From Anaerolineae bacterium (GTDB taxonomy: Bacteria > Chloroflexota > Anaerolineae > Aggregatilineales > Phototrophicaceae), in assembly GCA_020848855.1 (NCBI GenBank), contig JADLHH010000195.1, forward strand, positions 1 to 11,438: a DNA stretch of 11,438 nucleotides, in the 5' to 3' direction. Positions 5,885 through 11,438 of this stretch are shown here, one piece after another. The position numbers and the translations under genes were made by a program. Below the pieces are notes generated by a model. The model saw only the letters and a program-made list of their open reading frames with translations. It did no database searches and had not been told where the DNA came from. The stretch's first letter is position 1. Every line of letters starts with the position of its first letter.

Positions 5885-8176
5885 TCAGGCGTGGGCGGGC
5901 TGCGCCCACAGCGCTTCCAGCACGTTCGCCGGGGACATCGGCAGGAAGTCCATGCGCACGCCGACTGCCGCGTAGAGCGCGTTGGCGATGGCGGCGGGCG
6001 GCGGCACGATGGGCACTTCGCCGACGCCGCGCACGCCGTAGGGGTGATTCGGGTTCGGCACTTCGACAATCACCGTCTCGATCATCGGCACATCCAGCGC
6101 GGTCGGCATCCGGTAGTCGAGCAGGTTGGCGTTCATCAGCCGCCCGTGATCATCGTACTGGTAGGTTTCGTTGAGCGCCCAGCCGATACCCTGCACGACT
6201 CCGCCCTGAATCTGCCCCTCGACGAAATCGGGATGGATCGCCCTGCCCACGTCCTGCAGGGCGGTGTAGCGCAGAATTTCGACCTTGCCGGTGTCCGGGT
6301 CGACCTCGATGTCGACGATGTGGCACGCCAGCGCCGGGGCGTAGCCTTCGGGCGTCACCGACGCGCTGACCATCAGCGAGCCGCCGGTTTCGCCCAGCCG
6401 CTCGGCGACTTCGACAAAATCGATCTGCTGGTTGCCGGCGCGGAAAATGCCGTCTTTGTAGGTGATTTCGCTCGCGTCGATTTCCCAAAGCTCGGCGACA
6501 CGCCCGGTCATCTCGGCGATCAGCTTTTTGCCCAGCTCGTATGCCGCCCAGCCGGTGGCGAAAGTCGTGCGGCTGCCGTAGGAGCCTTCGGTTTCGGCGA
6601 CCGCGTTGGTGTCGCCCACCTGCGGCACGATGCTTTCGGCGCCGATGCCGAGCGTTTCGGCAAGCTGCATCGCCGTCGAGGTGCGCGCGCCGCTCAGGTC
6701 GATGGAGCCGATCAGCAGGCTGACCGTACCGTCGGTGTTCAGGCTGGCGGACGCGCTCGACCGCCCGCCGTAGTTGCTCCAGTAGCCGCAGGCGACCCCG
6801 CGCCCGCGATAGCGCCCGTCCAGCGGGGCGTTGTAGTGCGGGTGCGCTCTGGCGATCTCCAGCATCTCCAGCCCGCCGATGCTCGGCTGGCGGACGCCGT
6901 CCGCGCGGCGGTCGCCTTCTCGCGCCGCGTTCAGGATGCGGAAGTCGAGCGGGTCGATGCCGAGCTTTTCGCTCAGTTCGTCGATGGCGACTTCGGACGC
7001 GAAGGCGGCGTTGGGCGCGCCCGGCGCGCGGTAGGCGGCGACGCGCGGCTTGTTGACCACCACGTCGTAACCGTCGATGTGGACGTTCGGGATGTTGTAG
7101 GGCGAGAGGATGATGCTGGCTGCCGCGCCCACGAACGAGCCGGGATACGCGCCCGCTTCGAAGGCGATGTGCGCCTGAGCGGCGGTGATCCTGCCCTGCG
7201 CGTCGGCGCCGATCTTCAGACGGATGAACGACCCCGACGTGGGACCGGTCGCCGCCAGAATTTCGGCGCGGCTCATCAGAATCTGCACCGGGCGGTGCCC
7301 GCTCTTTTTCGACAGGATCGCCGCGAGTGGCTCCAGATAGGCGGCGATCTTGCCGCCGAAGCCGCCGCCGATTTCGGTGGGGATCACGCGCACATCCGAT
7401 ACCGGAATCCCCAGAATCTCGGCGACCTGGGTGCGGATGCCGAACGACCCCTGCGTGCTGCACCACACGGTAAGCTGCCCCGACGAGTTGTACAGGGCGG
7501 TGGCGTTGTGCGGCTCGATGTAGCCCTGATGCACGGTCGTGGTGTAAACCTCGCGCTCGACGATCACCGTCGCCTCGCGGAAGCCGGCGTCCACGTCGCC
7601 GATCACATGCTGAAGGTGCGAGGCGATGTTGCTCGGCTTGTCGCCCTTCTGCCCGATTTCGTCGGTGCGCATATCGGCGTGCAGGATCGGCGCGTTGTCG
7701 CGCATGGCGTCGCGCACGTCCAGCACGTGCGGCAGCACCTCGTAATCGACCCGGATCAGCGCGAGCGCTTCTTCGGCGATGTGTGCGCTGGTGGCGCACA
7801 CGGCGGCGACGGCGTGCCCGAAGTACAACGCCTTGTCTCGCGCCAGCGCGTTGCCGCTCTGGTAGCGCAGGTTCGCCGCGCCGCCCTCGCCCACTTCGAC
7901 CAGCTTGTCTTCGGGGTCGGGCAGGTCGGCGGCGGTGACGACCGCCTTCACACCGGGGTAGGCTTCCGCCGCGCGGGTGTCTATCGACCGGATGACGGCG
8001 TGAGCGTGCGGGCTGCGCAGCACCTTGCCGTAGAGCATGTTCGGCAGGCGGATGTCCGCGCCGTACTGAGCTTGCCCCGTCACTTTGTCGGCAGCGTCGT
8101 AGCGCTCGACGCGCGCGCCAATGACTTTGTACGGGGACGCGACAGCGACTTCAGGCGAATCGATCACGTCGGTCAT
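5885..8176 (-). CDS. Molybdenum hydroxylase large subunit (xanthine dehydrogenase/CO dehydrogenase family)
   Basis: This 763-residue protein is the catalytic, molybdopterin-binding subunit of a three-subunit hydroxylase. An a/b hammerhead-type domain covers about residues 20-150 and the Mo-binding domains about 170-760. Signatures: Gln242 in STQGSFG (near the Mo oxo group in homologues), GGGFGGK (270-276), AYRAPG (381-386), GSYGSR (531-536), Gln662 in VVQGIGW, and GVGE (717-720) with the catalytic Glu720. The AYRCSFR loop of form I CO dehydrogenase is absent, so it is not a classical CoxL. Two positions differ from xanthine oxidases: Ile277 follows GGGFGGK where the purine enzymes have Glu, and the usual DxGQG is DLSGA at 493-497. 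The substrate cannot be named; an aromatic, heterocyclic or aldehyde compound is possible. The start ATG is chosen from GAGGAG six bases upstream. It lies 10 bases after the iron-sulfur subunit gene. Confidence 0.93.
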   Translation of the reverse strand: MTDVIDSPEVAVASPYKVIGARVERYDAADKVTGQAQYGADIRLPNMLYGKVLRSPHAHAVIRSIDTRAAEAYPGVKAVVTAADLPDPEDKLVEVGEGGAANLRYQSGNALARDKALYFGHAVAAVCATSAHIAEEALALIRVDYEVLPHVLDVRDAMRDNAPILHADMRTDEIGQKGDKPSNIASHLQHVIGDVDAGFREATVIVEREVYTTTVHQGYIEPHNATALYNSSGQLTVWCSTQGSFGIRTQVAEILGIPVSDVRVIPTEIGGGFGGKIAAYLEPLAAILSKKSGHRPVQILMSRAEILAATGPTSGSFIRLKIGADAQGRITAAQAHIAFEAGAYPGSFVGAAASIILSPYNIPNVHIDGYDVVVNKPRVAAYRAPGAPNAAFASEVAIDELSEKLGIDPLDFRILNAAREGDRRADGVRQPSIGGLEMLEIARAHPHYNAPLDGRYRGRGVACGYWSNYGGRSSASASLNTDGTVSLLIGSIDLSGARTSTAMQLAETLGIGAESIVPQVGDTNAVAETEGSYGSRTTFATGWAAYELGKKLIAEMTGRVAELWEIDASEITYKDGIFRAGNQQIDFVEVAERLGETGGSLMVSASVTPEGYAPALACHIVDIEVDPDTGKVEILRYTALQDVGRAIHPDFVEGQIQGGVVQGIGWALNETYQYDDHGRLMNANLLDYRMPTALDVPMIETVIVEVPNPNHPYGVRGVGEVPIVPPPAAIANALYAAVGVRMDFLPMSPANVLEALWAQPAHA

Positions 8177-8182
8177 ACGGGT

Positions 8183-8188
8183 CTCCTC
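8183..8188 (-). promoter_or_regulatory. Ribosome binding site of the molybdenum subunit gene
   Basis: GAGGAG on the minus strand overlaps the TGA stop of the upstream gene and lies six bases before the ATG at 8176. It rules out the longer start at 8233, which would overlap the upstream gene by 47 bases. Confidence 0.75.
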
Positions 8189-8660
8189 ACAGCTCCTGTG
8201 CCGCATCCAGCACAGCGCGGACGATCTTGTCATAGCCGGTGCAGCGGCACAGATTACCCGCCAGCCACGCGCGTACCTCGTGTTCGGTCGGGGCGGGGTT
8301 ATGGTCGAGCAGCGCTTTGGTGGCGACGATCAGACCGGGGGTGCAGATGCCGCATTGCAGGGCGGCGTGTTCGAGGAATTTCCGCTGGATCGGGTGCAGC
8401 CCACCCGCGCCGCCGATGCCTTCGATGGTGGTGATCGACCTGCCCTGCGCCTCGACCGCCAGCACCAGACACGAATCGACCAGCGCGCCGTCCATGATCA
8501 CGCTGCACGCGCCGCAGTTGCCGTTGTTGCAGCCCTCTTTCGTCCCGGTCAGCCACAGGATATCGCGCAGCGCTTCGAGCAGGCTCTGACGCGGCTCGCA
8601 CAGGAATTCCCGGTCTTCGCCGTTGATGCGGGTCTGGACATGTACCTTGCTGACCATCAT
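8187..8660 (-). CDS. Molybdenum hydroxylase [2Fe-2S] small subunit
   Basis: This 157-residue subunit carries two [2Fe-2S] clusters that pass electrons from the Mo centre to FAD. The N-terminal plant-ferredoxin-like domain has Cys44, Cys49, Cys52 and Cys64 (CNNGNCGAC, then C). The C-terminal four-helix domain has Cys103, Cys106, Cys138 and Cys140 (CGIC and CRC). All eight ligands are present and the length is typical for CoxS-like proteins. The ATG at 8660 overlaps the TGA of the FAD subunit gene (ATGA), a sign of translational coupling. A second ATG directly follows, and AAGGGA upstream could serve either. No signal peptide is visible, so the enzyme is cytoplasmic. Confidence 0.95.
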   Translation of the reverse strand: MMVSKVHVQTRINGEDREFLCEPRQSLLEALRDILWLTGTKEGCNNGNCGACSVIMDGALVDSCLVLAVEAQGRSITTIEGIGGAGGLHPIQRKFLEHAALQCGICTPGLIVATKALLDHNPAPTEHEVRAWLAGNLCRCTGYDKIVRAVLDAAQEL

Positions 8661-9547
8661 ATGTTCCCTTGCAGGCTGGCTCTGGCTCGTTCGATGGCGC
8701 GCAGGAGCGCGCGGCGGGTCAGCACTCCGGCGAGATGCTGGCGCTGCGCCGCCGTCCCGCGCACGTCGGTGATCGGGCGGGCGGCTGCGCGGGCGATCTG
8801 CGCGGCTTGCTCAATCGTTTCGTCGGAGACGACGCGCCCGGCGAGGAATTCACCGGCTTCGGTGACCAGCAGCGGCGTAGGCGCGACCGCTCCCAGCGCC
8901 ACCCGCGCCGAACGGATCGTCGCGCCGTCAGCATCCAGCACCAGCGCCGCGCCCGCGCCGACGACGGCGATGTCCATCTCGTTGCGCGGGATGAAGCGCA
9001 GGTAATGCGCGCCGAAACCCGGCTCCGGCGGCTTGATGCGCAGCCGGACGAGGAATTCACCCGGCTGCAGGCTGGTTTTGCCCGGCGCGGCGCAGAACGC
9101 CTCGACCGGGATTGAACGCAACCCGTCGCCCCCGGCGATGTCGCAGATCGCCTGGTGGGCAATCAGCGCCGGGATCGAGTCGGCGGCGGGCGAGGCGTTG
9201 CCCAGATTCCCGCCGAGCGTCGCCCGCGCCTGAATCTGGATGCCGCCGATCAGCGCGACAGCTTCGACCAAGCCGGGGTACAGCGCGGCGATGGTCGGGT
9301 CGTTCCAGATGCGGAAGCAGGGCACGGCAGCGCCGATGCTCAAGCCGGTTTCCGGGCTGTACGCCAGCGCGTTCAGTTCGGGAATCTGCTTGATATCGAC
9401 CACCAGATCGACCACACGGCGGTTCTCGCGCAGTTGCACGATCAGGTCAGTTCCCCCGGCGAGCACGCGCGTTTCGCGCCCGTTCGGTTTCAGTAAATCG
9501 GCAGCTTCATGGACGGTACGAGCGACAACGTAATCGAAGGCGCGCAC
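8657..9547 (-). CDS. Molybdenum hydroxylase FAD-binding medium subunit
   Basis: This 296-residue flavoprotein subunit takes electrons from the iron-sulfur subunit and passes them to an outside acceptor. The FAD-binding domain (about 1-175) shows AGGTDLI (30-36) and TLGGNLGNASPAAD (110-123), the two loops that contact FAD in CoxM-like and 4-hydroxybenzoyl-CoA reductase-like subunits. The C-terminal domain (about 180-285) fits the CO dehydrogenase flavoprotein C-terminal family. The start is GTG at 9547, with AGGGGG five bases upstream. It is the first gene of the operon; a perfect TATAAT box stands about 30 bases before it. The length is normal for the family. No extra [4Fe-4S] insertion, as found in 4-hydroxybenzoyl-CoA reductase, is evident. 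What receives the electrons cannot be told from the sequence. Confidence 0.94.
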   Translation of the reverse strand: MRAFDYVVARTVHEAADLLKPNGRETRVLAGGTDLIVQLRENRRVVDLVVDIKQIPELNALAYSPETGLSIGAAVPCFRIWNDPTIAALYPGLVEAVALIGGIQIQARATLGGNLGNASPAADSIPALIAHQAICDIAGGDGLRSIPVEAFCAAPGKTSLQPGEFLVRLRIKPPEPGFGAHYLRFIPRNEMDIAVVGAGAALVLDADGATIRSARVALGAVAPTPLLVTEAGEFLAGRVVSDETIEQAAQIARAAARPITDVRGTAAQRQHLAGVLTRRALLRAIERARASLQGNI

Positions 9548-9552
9548 GAATA

Positions 9553-9558
9553 CCCCCT
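9553..9558 (-). promoter_or_regulatory. Ribosome binding site supporting the GTG start of the FAD subunit
   Basis: AGGGGG on the minus strand lies five bases before the GTG at 9547. No ATG is nearby, so this site decides the start. Confidence 0.7.
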
Positions 9559-9575
9559 GTCAAGTTTTTGTGTGT

Positions 9576-9603
9576 ATTATAACGGCGTAATGCCGCTCGC
9601 AAA
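9576..9603 (-). promoter_or_regulatory. Probable promoter of the molybdenum hydroxylase operon
   Basis: On the minus strand there is a perfect TATAAT at 9581-9576 with a weak -35 (TTTGCG, 9603-9598) at 16-base spacing. Transcription would begin near 9569, leaving a leader of about 20 bases with the AGGGGG ribosome site. The weak -35 overlaps the inverted repeat GCAAA-A-TTTGC (9599-9609), a possible operator. Confidence 0.5.
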
Positions 9604-9654
9604 ATTTGCTGCGAATCCGGCAGCGGCGGCACGGTGCAGAATCCTTGCTGCCGG
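9597..9654. repeat. Inverted repeats in the divergent control region
   Basis: Three inverted repeats lie between the hydroxylase operon and the fucosidase gene. TCGCA (9597-9601) pairs with TGCGA (9610-9614), and nested in it GCAAA pairs with TTTGC (9599-9609). Further on, CCGGCAGC (9617-9624) pairs perfectly with GCTGCCGG (9647-9654) around a 22-base loop. They may be regulator sites, or the last may form a leader hairpin of the fucosidase mRNA. No clear promoter for the fucosidase gene was found in the 158-base gap. Confidence 0.4.
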
Positions 9655-9693
9655 CGGTTTGTTGCCATCCATTCACTTCCATGCAGCACACAG

Positions 9694-9698
9694 AAAGG
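9694..9698 (+). promoter_or_regulatory. Ribosome binding site supporting the GTG start of the fucosidase
   Basis: AAAGG is seven bases before GTG 9706. The in-frame ATG at 9634 would add 24 residues of Cys/Arg-rich sequence unlike the family, so the GTG is preferred. Confidence 0.6.
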
Positions 9699-9705
9699 TT
9701 CGACG

Positions 9706-10935
9706 GTGACGCTTCAGGTTTCCAGCCAGGGATTGAACTGGTTTCAGAATTCCCGCTTTGGCATGTTTATTCACTGGGGGTTGTATTCCATTCTGGCGAA
9801 GCACGAATGGATTATGCACACCGATCAGATTCCCGTGCCCGAATACGAGAAGCTGGCGCCGCAGTTCAACCCGATCCGCTTCAGCGCTGACGAATGGGTG
9901 AGCGTCGCCGCCGACGCCGGGCAGAAGTACATGGTCATCACCAGCCGCCACCACGATGGCTTCAGCATGTACGACACGGCGCTGAGCGACTACAAAATCA
10001 CCAACACGCCGTTCGGGCGAGATCCGATCCGCGAACTTGCCGACGCCTGCGCGCGGCGCGGCGACGTGAAGCTGGGCTTCTACAGCTCGCTGCTCGACTG
10101 GCATCACCCGGCGTATCGCTTCCGCGAGGAAAGCGGGCTGGCGTGGTCGGACTATCTCGAATTCCTGCACGGGCAGGTGCGCGAACTATGCACCCATTAC
10201 GGCGAGATCGCGTGCCTGTGGTTCGACGGCGACTGGCCCCGCCACGCTATCGACGAGAGCAACGCCTATTTCGCGGCGGGCGGCTCGTTCGAGTACGACC
10301 GGCTGTACAACCTGATCCACACGCTCCAGCCGGACGCCGTCGTGATGAATAACCGCCACGACAAGCCGCTGCCGGGCGAAGATATCCAGGGTTTCGAGCA
10401 GGATTTGCCCGGCGCGAACACGGCGGGCTTCAATACCGCGTCGATCTACAATCTGCCGCTCGAAGTGTGCATGACCATCAACGATCACTGGGGTTACAGC
10501 GCCGACGACCGCAACACGAAGTCAACGCCGAATCTGGTTCACCTGCTGGTACGCAGCGCGAGCGTGGGCGCGAACTACCTGCTGAATGTCGGACCGACAG
10601 CGCTGGGCGAAATCGTGCCGCTGCACGCCGAGCGGTTACGCGGAGTGGGCGAATGGCTGGCGGTGAACGGCGAGTCGGTCTACGGGACGCGGGCGGGCGC
10701 GATTGCGCCGACTCCGGCGACCGTCAGCACCCGCAAGGGCGACACGCACTACCTTCATATTCTCGCGCATCTGAGCGACTGCGTGATGCTGAAGGGCGCA
10801 CCGGACTCGATACAATCCGCGCGACTGCTCGGCAGCGGCGAGACGGTCGCGTTCGAGCGGCGCGACGACGCGCTCGTCCTGTTCGTGCCGGAAGCGCAGC
10901 GCGGTCCGATCGACACGGTCGTCGTGCTGTCGTAA
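9706..10935 (+). CDS. GH29 alpha-L-fucosidase
   Basis: This 409-residue glycoside hydrolase should release alpha-L-fucose from fucosylated glycans by the retaining mechanism. Near the N-terminus is WF (12-13) with [11 protein letters not shown] (18-28), including His23. Next come RHHDGF (81-86), and LWFDGDW (171-177), in which Asp174 fits the family nucleophile. Then TINDHWGY (257-264) and [15 protein letters not shown], and finally [10 protein letters not shown] before a C-terminal beta domain of about 70 residues. Glu231 in GFEQD is a candidate acid/base, but that residue is poorly conserved in GH29. Length and order of motifs are normal. No signal peptide is seen, so it probably acts in the cytoplasm on imported oligosaccharides. 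The GTG start is chosen for the AAAGG site before it. It is transcribed divergently from the hydroxylase operon and has no other carbohydrate gene beside it in this window. Confidence 0.93.
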   Translation: MTLQVSSQGLNWFQNSRFGMFIHWGLYSILAKHEWIMHTDQIPVPEYEKLAPQFNPIRFSADEWVSVAADAGQKYMVITSRHHDGFSMYDTALSDYKITNTPFGRDPIRELADACARRGDVKLGFYSSLLDWHHPAYRFREESGLAWSDYLEFLHGQVRELCTHYGEIACLWFDGDWPRHAIDESNAYFAAGGSFEYDRLYNLIHTLQPDAVVMNNRHDKPLPGEDIQGFEQDLPGANTAGFNTASIYNLPLEVCMTINDHWGYSADDRNTKSTPNLVHLLVRSASVGANYLLNVGPTALGEIVPLHAERLRGVGEWLAVNGESVYGTRAGAIAPTPATVSTRKGDTHYLHILAHLSDCVMLKGAPDSIQSARLLGSGETVAFERRDDALVLFVPEAQRGPIDTVVVLS

Positions 10936-10994
10936 CGCAACATCGATTCCTCTCAATCTGGATGGTGGGGCACGATATAAGGGTGTCTAAAAGA

Positions 10995-11088
10995 CCATTT
11001 GAGTATTCCACGATTCTCGCGTAGGGGCGCACGCCCTGCGCCCCTACAACCACACCTTCACGGGAGCGAGGGGGGATTTTTCAAATGG
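10995..11088. repeat. Short inverted repeat enclosing a hairpin, possible MITE-like unit
   Basis: CCATTTGA (10995-11002) and TCAAATGG (11081-11088) are exact inverted copies. Similar sequence lies just outside both: TCTAAAA occurs at 10986-10992 and 11091-11097, and GACC (10993-10996) faces GGTC (11098-11101). The hairpin at 11021-11047 lies between them. No target duplication could be fixed, so mobility is only suggested. Confidence 0.35.
11021..11047. repeat. Perfect GTAGGGGCGCA hairpin
   Basis: GTAGGGGCGCA (11021-11031) and TGCGCCCCTAC (11037-11047) pair over 11 bases around the loop CGCCC. The core GTAGGGGCG recurs at 859-867 and 5578-5586, and on the minus strand at 11264-11272, which marks a dispersed repeat family. 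No T tract follows, so it is not a typical terminator, although it lies 86 bases after the fucosidase gene. Confidence 0.75.
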
Positions 11089-11110
11089 CTTCTAAAAAGG
11101 TCGCAATGAT

Positions 11111-11247
11111 CCCCTCATCCCCCTAGCCCCCTTCTCCCACGCAGGCGGAGAGAAGGGGGAACGTCCCCCTCGCCCCGTTTACGTGTAGGCAAACCGAAGG
11201 TTTGCACGAGGGGCAGGACGCAAAGCGTCCGGGGTGAGGGTTTTTTT
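11111..11247. repeat. Compact multi-hairpin (cloverleaf-like) repeat element
   Basis: An outer stem pairs CCCTCATCCC (11112-11121) with GGGGTGAGGG (11231-11240), including one G-U pair if transcribed. Inside it lie three arms in series. Arm A is CCCCCTTCTC (11127-11136) with GAGAAGGGGG (11150-11159). Arm B is CCCCTCG (11166-11172) with CGAGGGG (11207-11213), and it encloses GCAAACC/GGTTTGC (11189-11205, loop GAA). Arm C is GGACGC/GCGTCC (11216-11230, loop AAA). Seven T follow at 11241-11247. The arrangement is too regular for chance and looks like a dispersed structured repeat; its function is unknown. With the T run it could also end transcription on the plus strand. Confidence 0.7.
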
Positions 11248-11320
11248 AAACACGTTCATGCCTCGCCCCTACGCGATAAATCACTGACTGATTTTCGTAG
11301 AGTCGCGCTGTTATCCCCGG

Positions 11321-11438
11321 TCAGGGCGCGCGATTGATCACGACCCAGATCGCGCGCATGGTCTCTTTACCCTGGTTGGACAGGCGATGCGGCGTGGTCG
11401 AGTCGAAGATGATGCTGTCACCGGGTTTCAGGGTATAG
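11321..11438 (-). CDS. Cupin-domain protein, C-terminal fragment (probably a transcription regulator)
   Basis: On the minus strand the last 38 codons of a gene are visible, ending at TGA (11323-11321); the rest lies beyond the window. The residues YTLKPGDSIIFDS, then TPHRLSN, then IWVVINRAP are the end of a small cupin barrel: the PGD turn, the conserved His of the second cupin motif and the last strands. This form is typical of the C-terminal sensor part of XRE-type (helix-turn-helix plus cupin) regulators, but the DNA-binding half cannot be seen, so a stand-alone cupin is also possible. Confidence 0.7.
   Translation of the reverse strand, partial: YTLKPGDSIIFDSTTPHRLSNQGKETMRAIWVVINRAP

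Larger units (their letters stand above)
10936..11320. other. Non-coding, repeat-rich intergenic tract
   Basis: These 385 bases carry no supported gene. They hold a perfect hairpin at 11021-11047, an 8-base inverted repeat flanking it, the multi-hairpin element 11111-11247, a further copy of CGCCCCTAC at 11264-11272, and a weak hairpin AAATCA/TGATTT (11278-11294) nested in CGCGA/TCGCG (11272-11276, 11303-11307). The last could help end the cupin gene, which reads toward it. Confidence 0.8.

Noticed and set aside
6150..7799. Minus-strand open frame (549 codons) in another frame of the molybdenum subunit gene
   Set aside because: It is a shifted frame of a real gene, with an Arg-rich low-complexity product.
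5885..8176. Assignment as aerobic CO dehydrogenase CoxL
   Set aside because: The form I loop AYRCSFR is replaced by AYRAPG. Gene order M-S-L alone is shared by many hydroxylases, so CO oxidation is not supported.
5891..8434. Long open frame (847 codons) on the plus strand
   Set aside because: It lies opposite the well-supported molybdenum and iron-sulfur subunit genes. Its translation is rich in Arg, His, Gly and Asp with no domain, as expected for an antisense frame in GC-rich DNA.
9558..9563. TTGACA on the minus strand as a -35 box of the hydroxylase operon
   Set aside because: It is downstream of the TATAAT box in the direction of transcription and overlaps the ribosome site, so the order is wrong for this gene.
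11111..11247. CRISPR array or tRNA-like gene
   Set aside because: There are no equal repeats with regular spacers, and the arms do not match tRNA arm lengths or carry conserved T-arm or anticodon sequence.

Overview
The window looks like a GC-rich chromosomal segment of a Chloroflexota bacterium, probably of the Anaerolineae type. This is inferred from three things: a serine/threonine kinase fused to a STAND ATPase and a helical-repeat tail, a PCYCGC lipoprotein paired with a DUF1573 protein, and dispersed repeats of the GTAGGGGCG and CCCCCTTCTC kind. No rRNA, tRNA or housekeeping marker is present to confirm the taxonomy.

Layout: (a) 1-870 (+), the 3' part of a gene for a probably exported beta-rich protein with a FecR-like segment. 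(b) 995-4345 (+), a 1116-residue cytoplasmic kinase/NB-ARC/TPR-like signalling protein. (c) 4433-5409 (-), a two-gene operon encoding a cysteine-rich PCYCGC lipoprotein and a membrane-anchored DUF1573 protein; it converges on the kinase gene across a hairpin. (d) 5608-9547 (-), a four-gene operon for a molybdenum hydroxylase: FAD subunit, [2Fe-2S] subunit, molybdopterin subunit and a MoaD-like sulfur carrier. (e) 9706-10935 (+), a GH29 alpha-L-fucosidase transcribed divergently from the hydroxylase operon. (f) 10936-11320, a non-coding tract full of inverted repeats. (g) 11321-11438 (-), the C-terminal end of a cupin-domain protein, probably a regulator.

How the parts work together: the hydroxylase genes form one transcription unit, with an ATGA overlap between the first two genes, gaps of 10 and 13 bases between the others, and a clear ribosome binding site before each. 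The product should pass electrons from an unidentified organic substrate at the Mo centre through two [2Fe-2S] clusters to FAD, and the MoaD-like protein may supply dithiolene sulfur for the cofactor. The two Cys-rich proteins in (c) probably act together outside the membrane in metal or thiol chemistry; this is inference. The kinase-STAND protein, the fucosidase and the cupin protein have no obvious functional link to these operons.

The most interesting items are the PCYCGC/DUF1573 cassette, a compact multi-hairpin element at 11111-11247, and the unusual active-site signatures of the molybdenum subunit.
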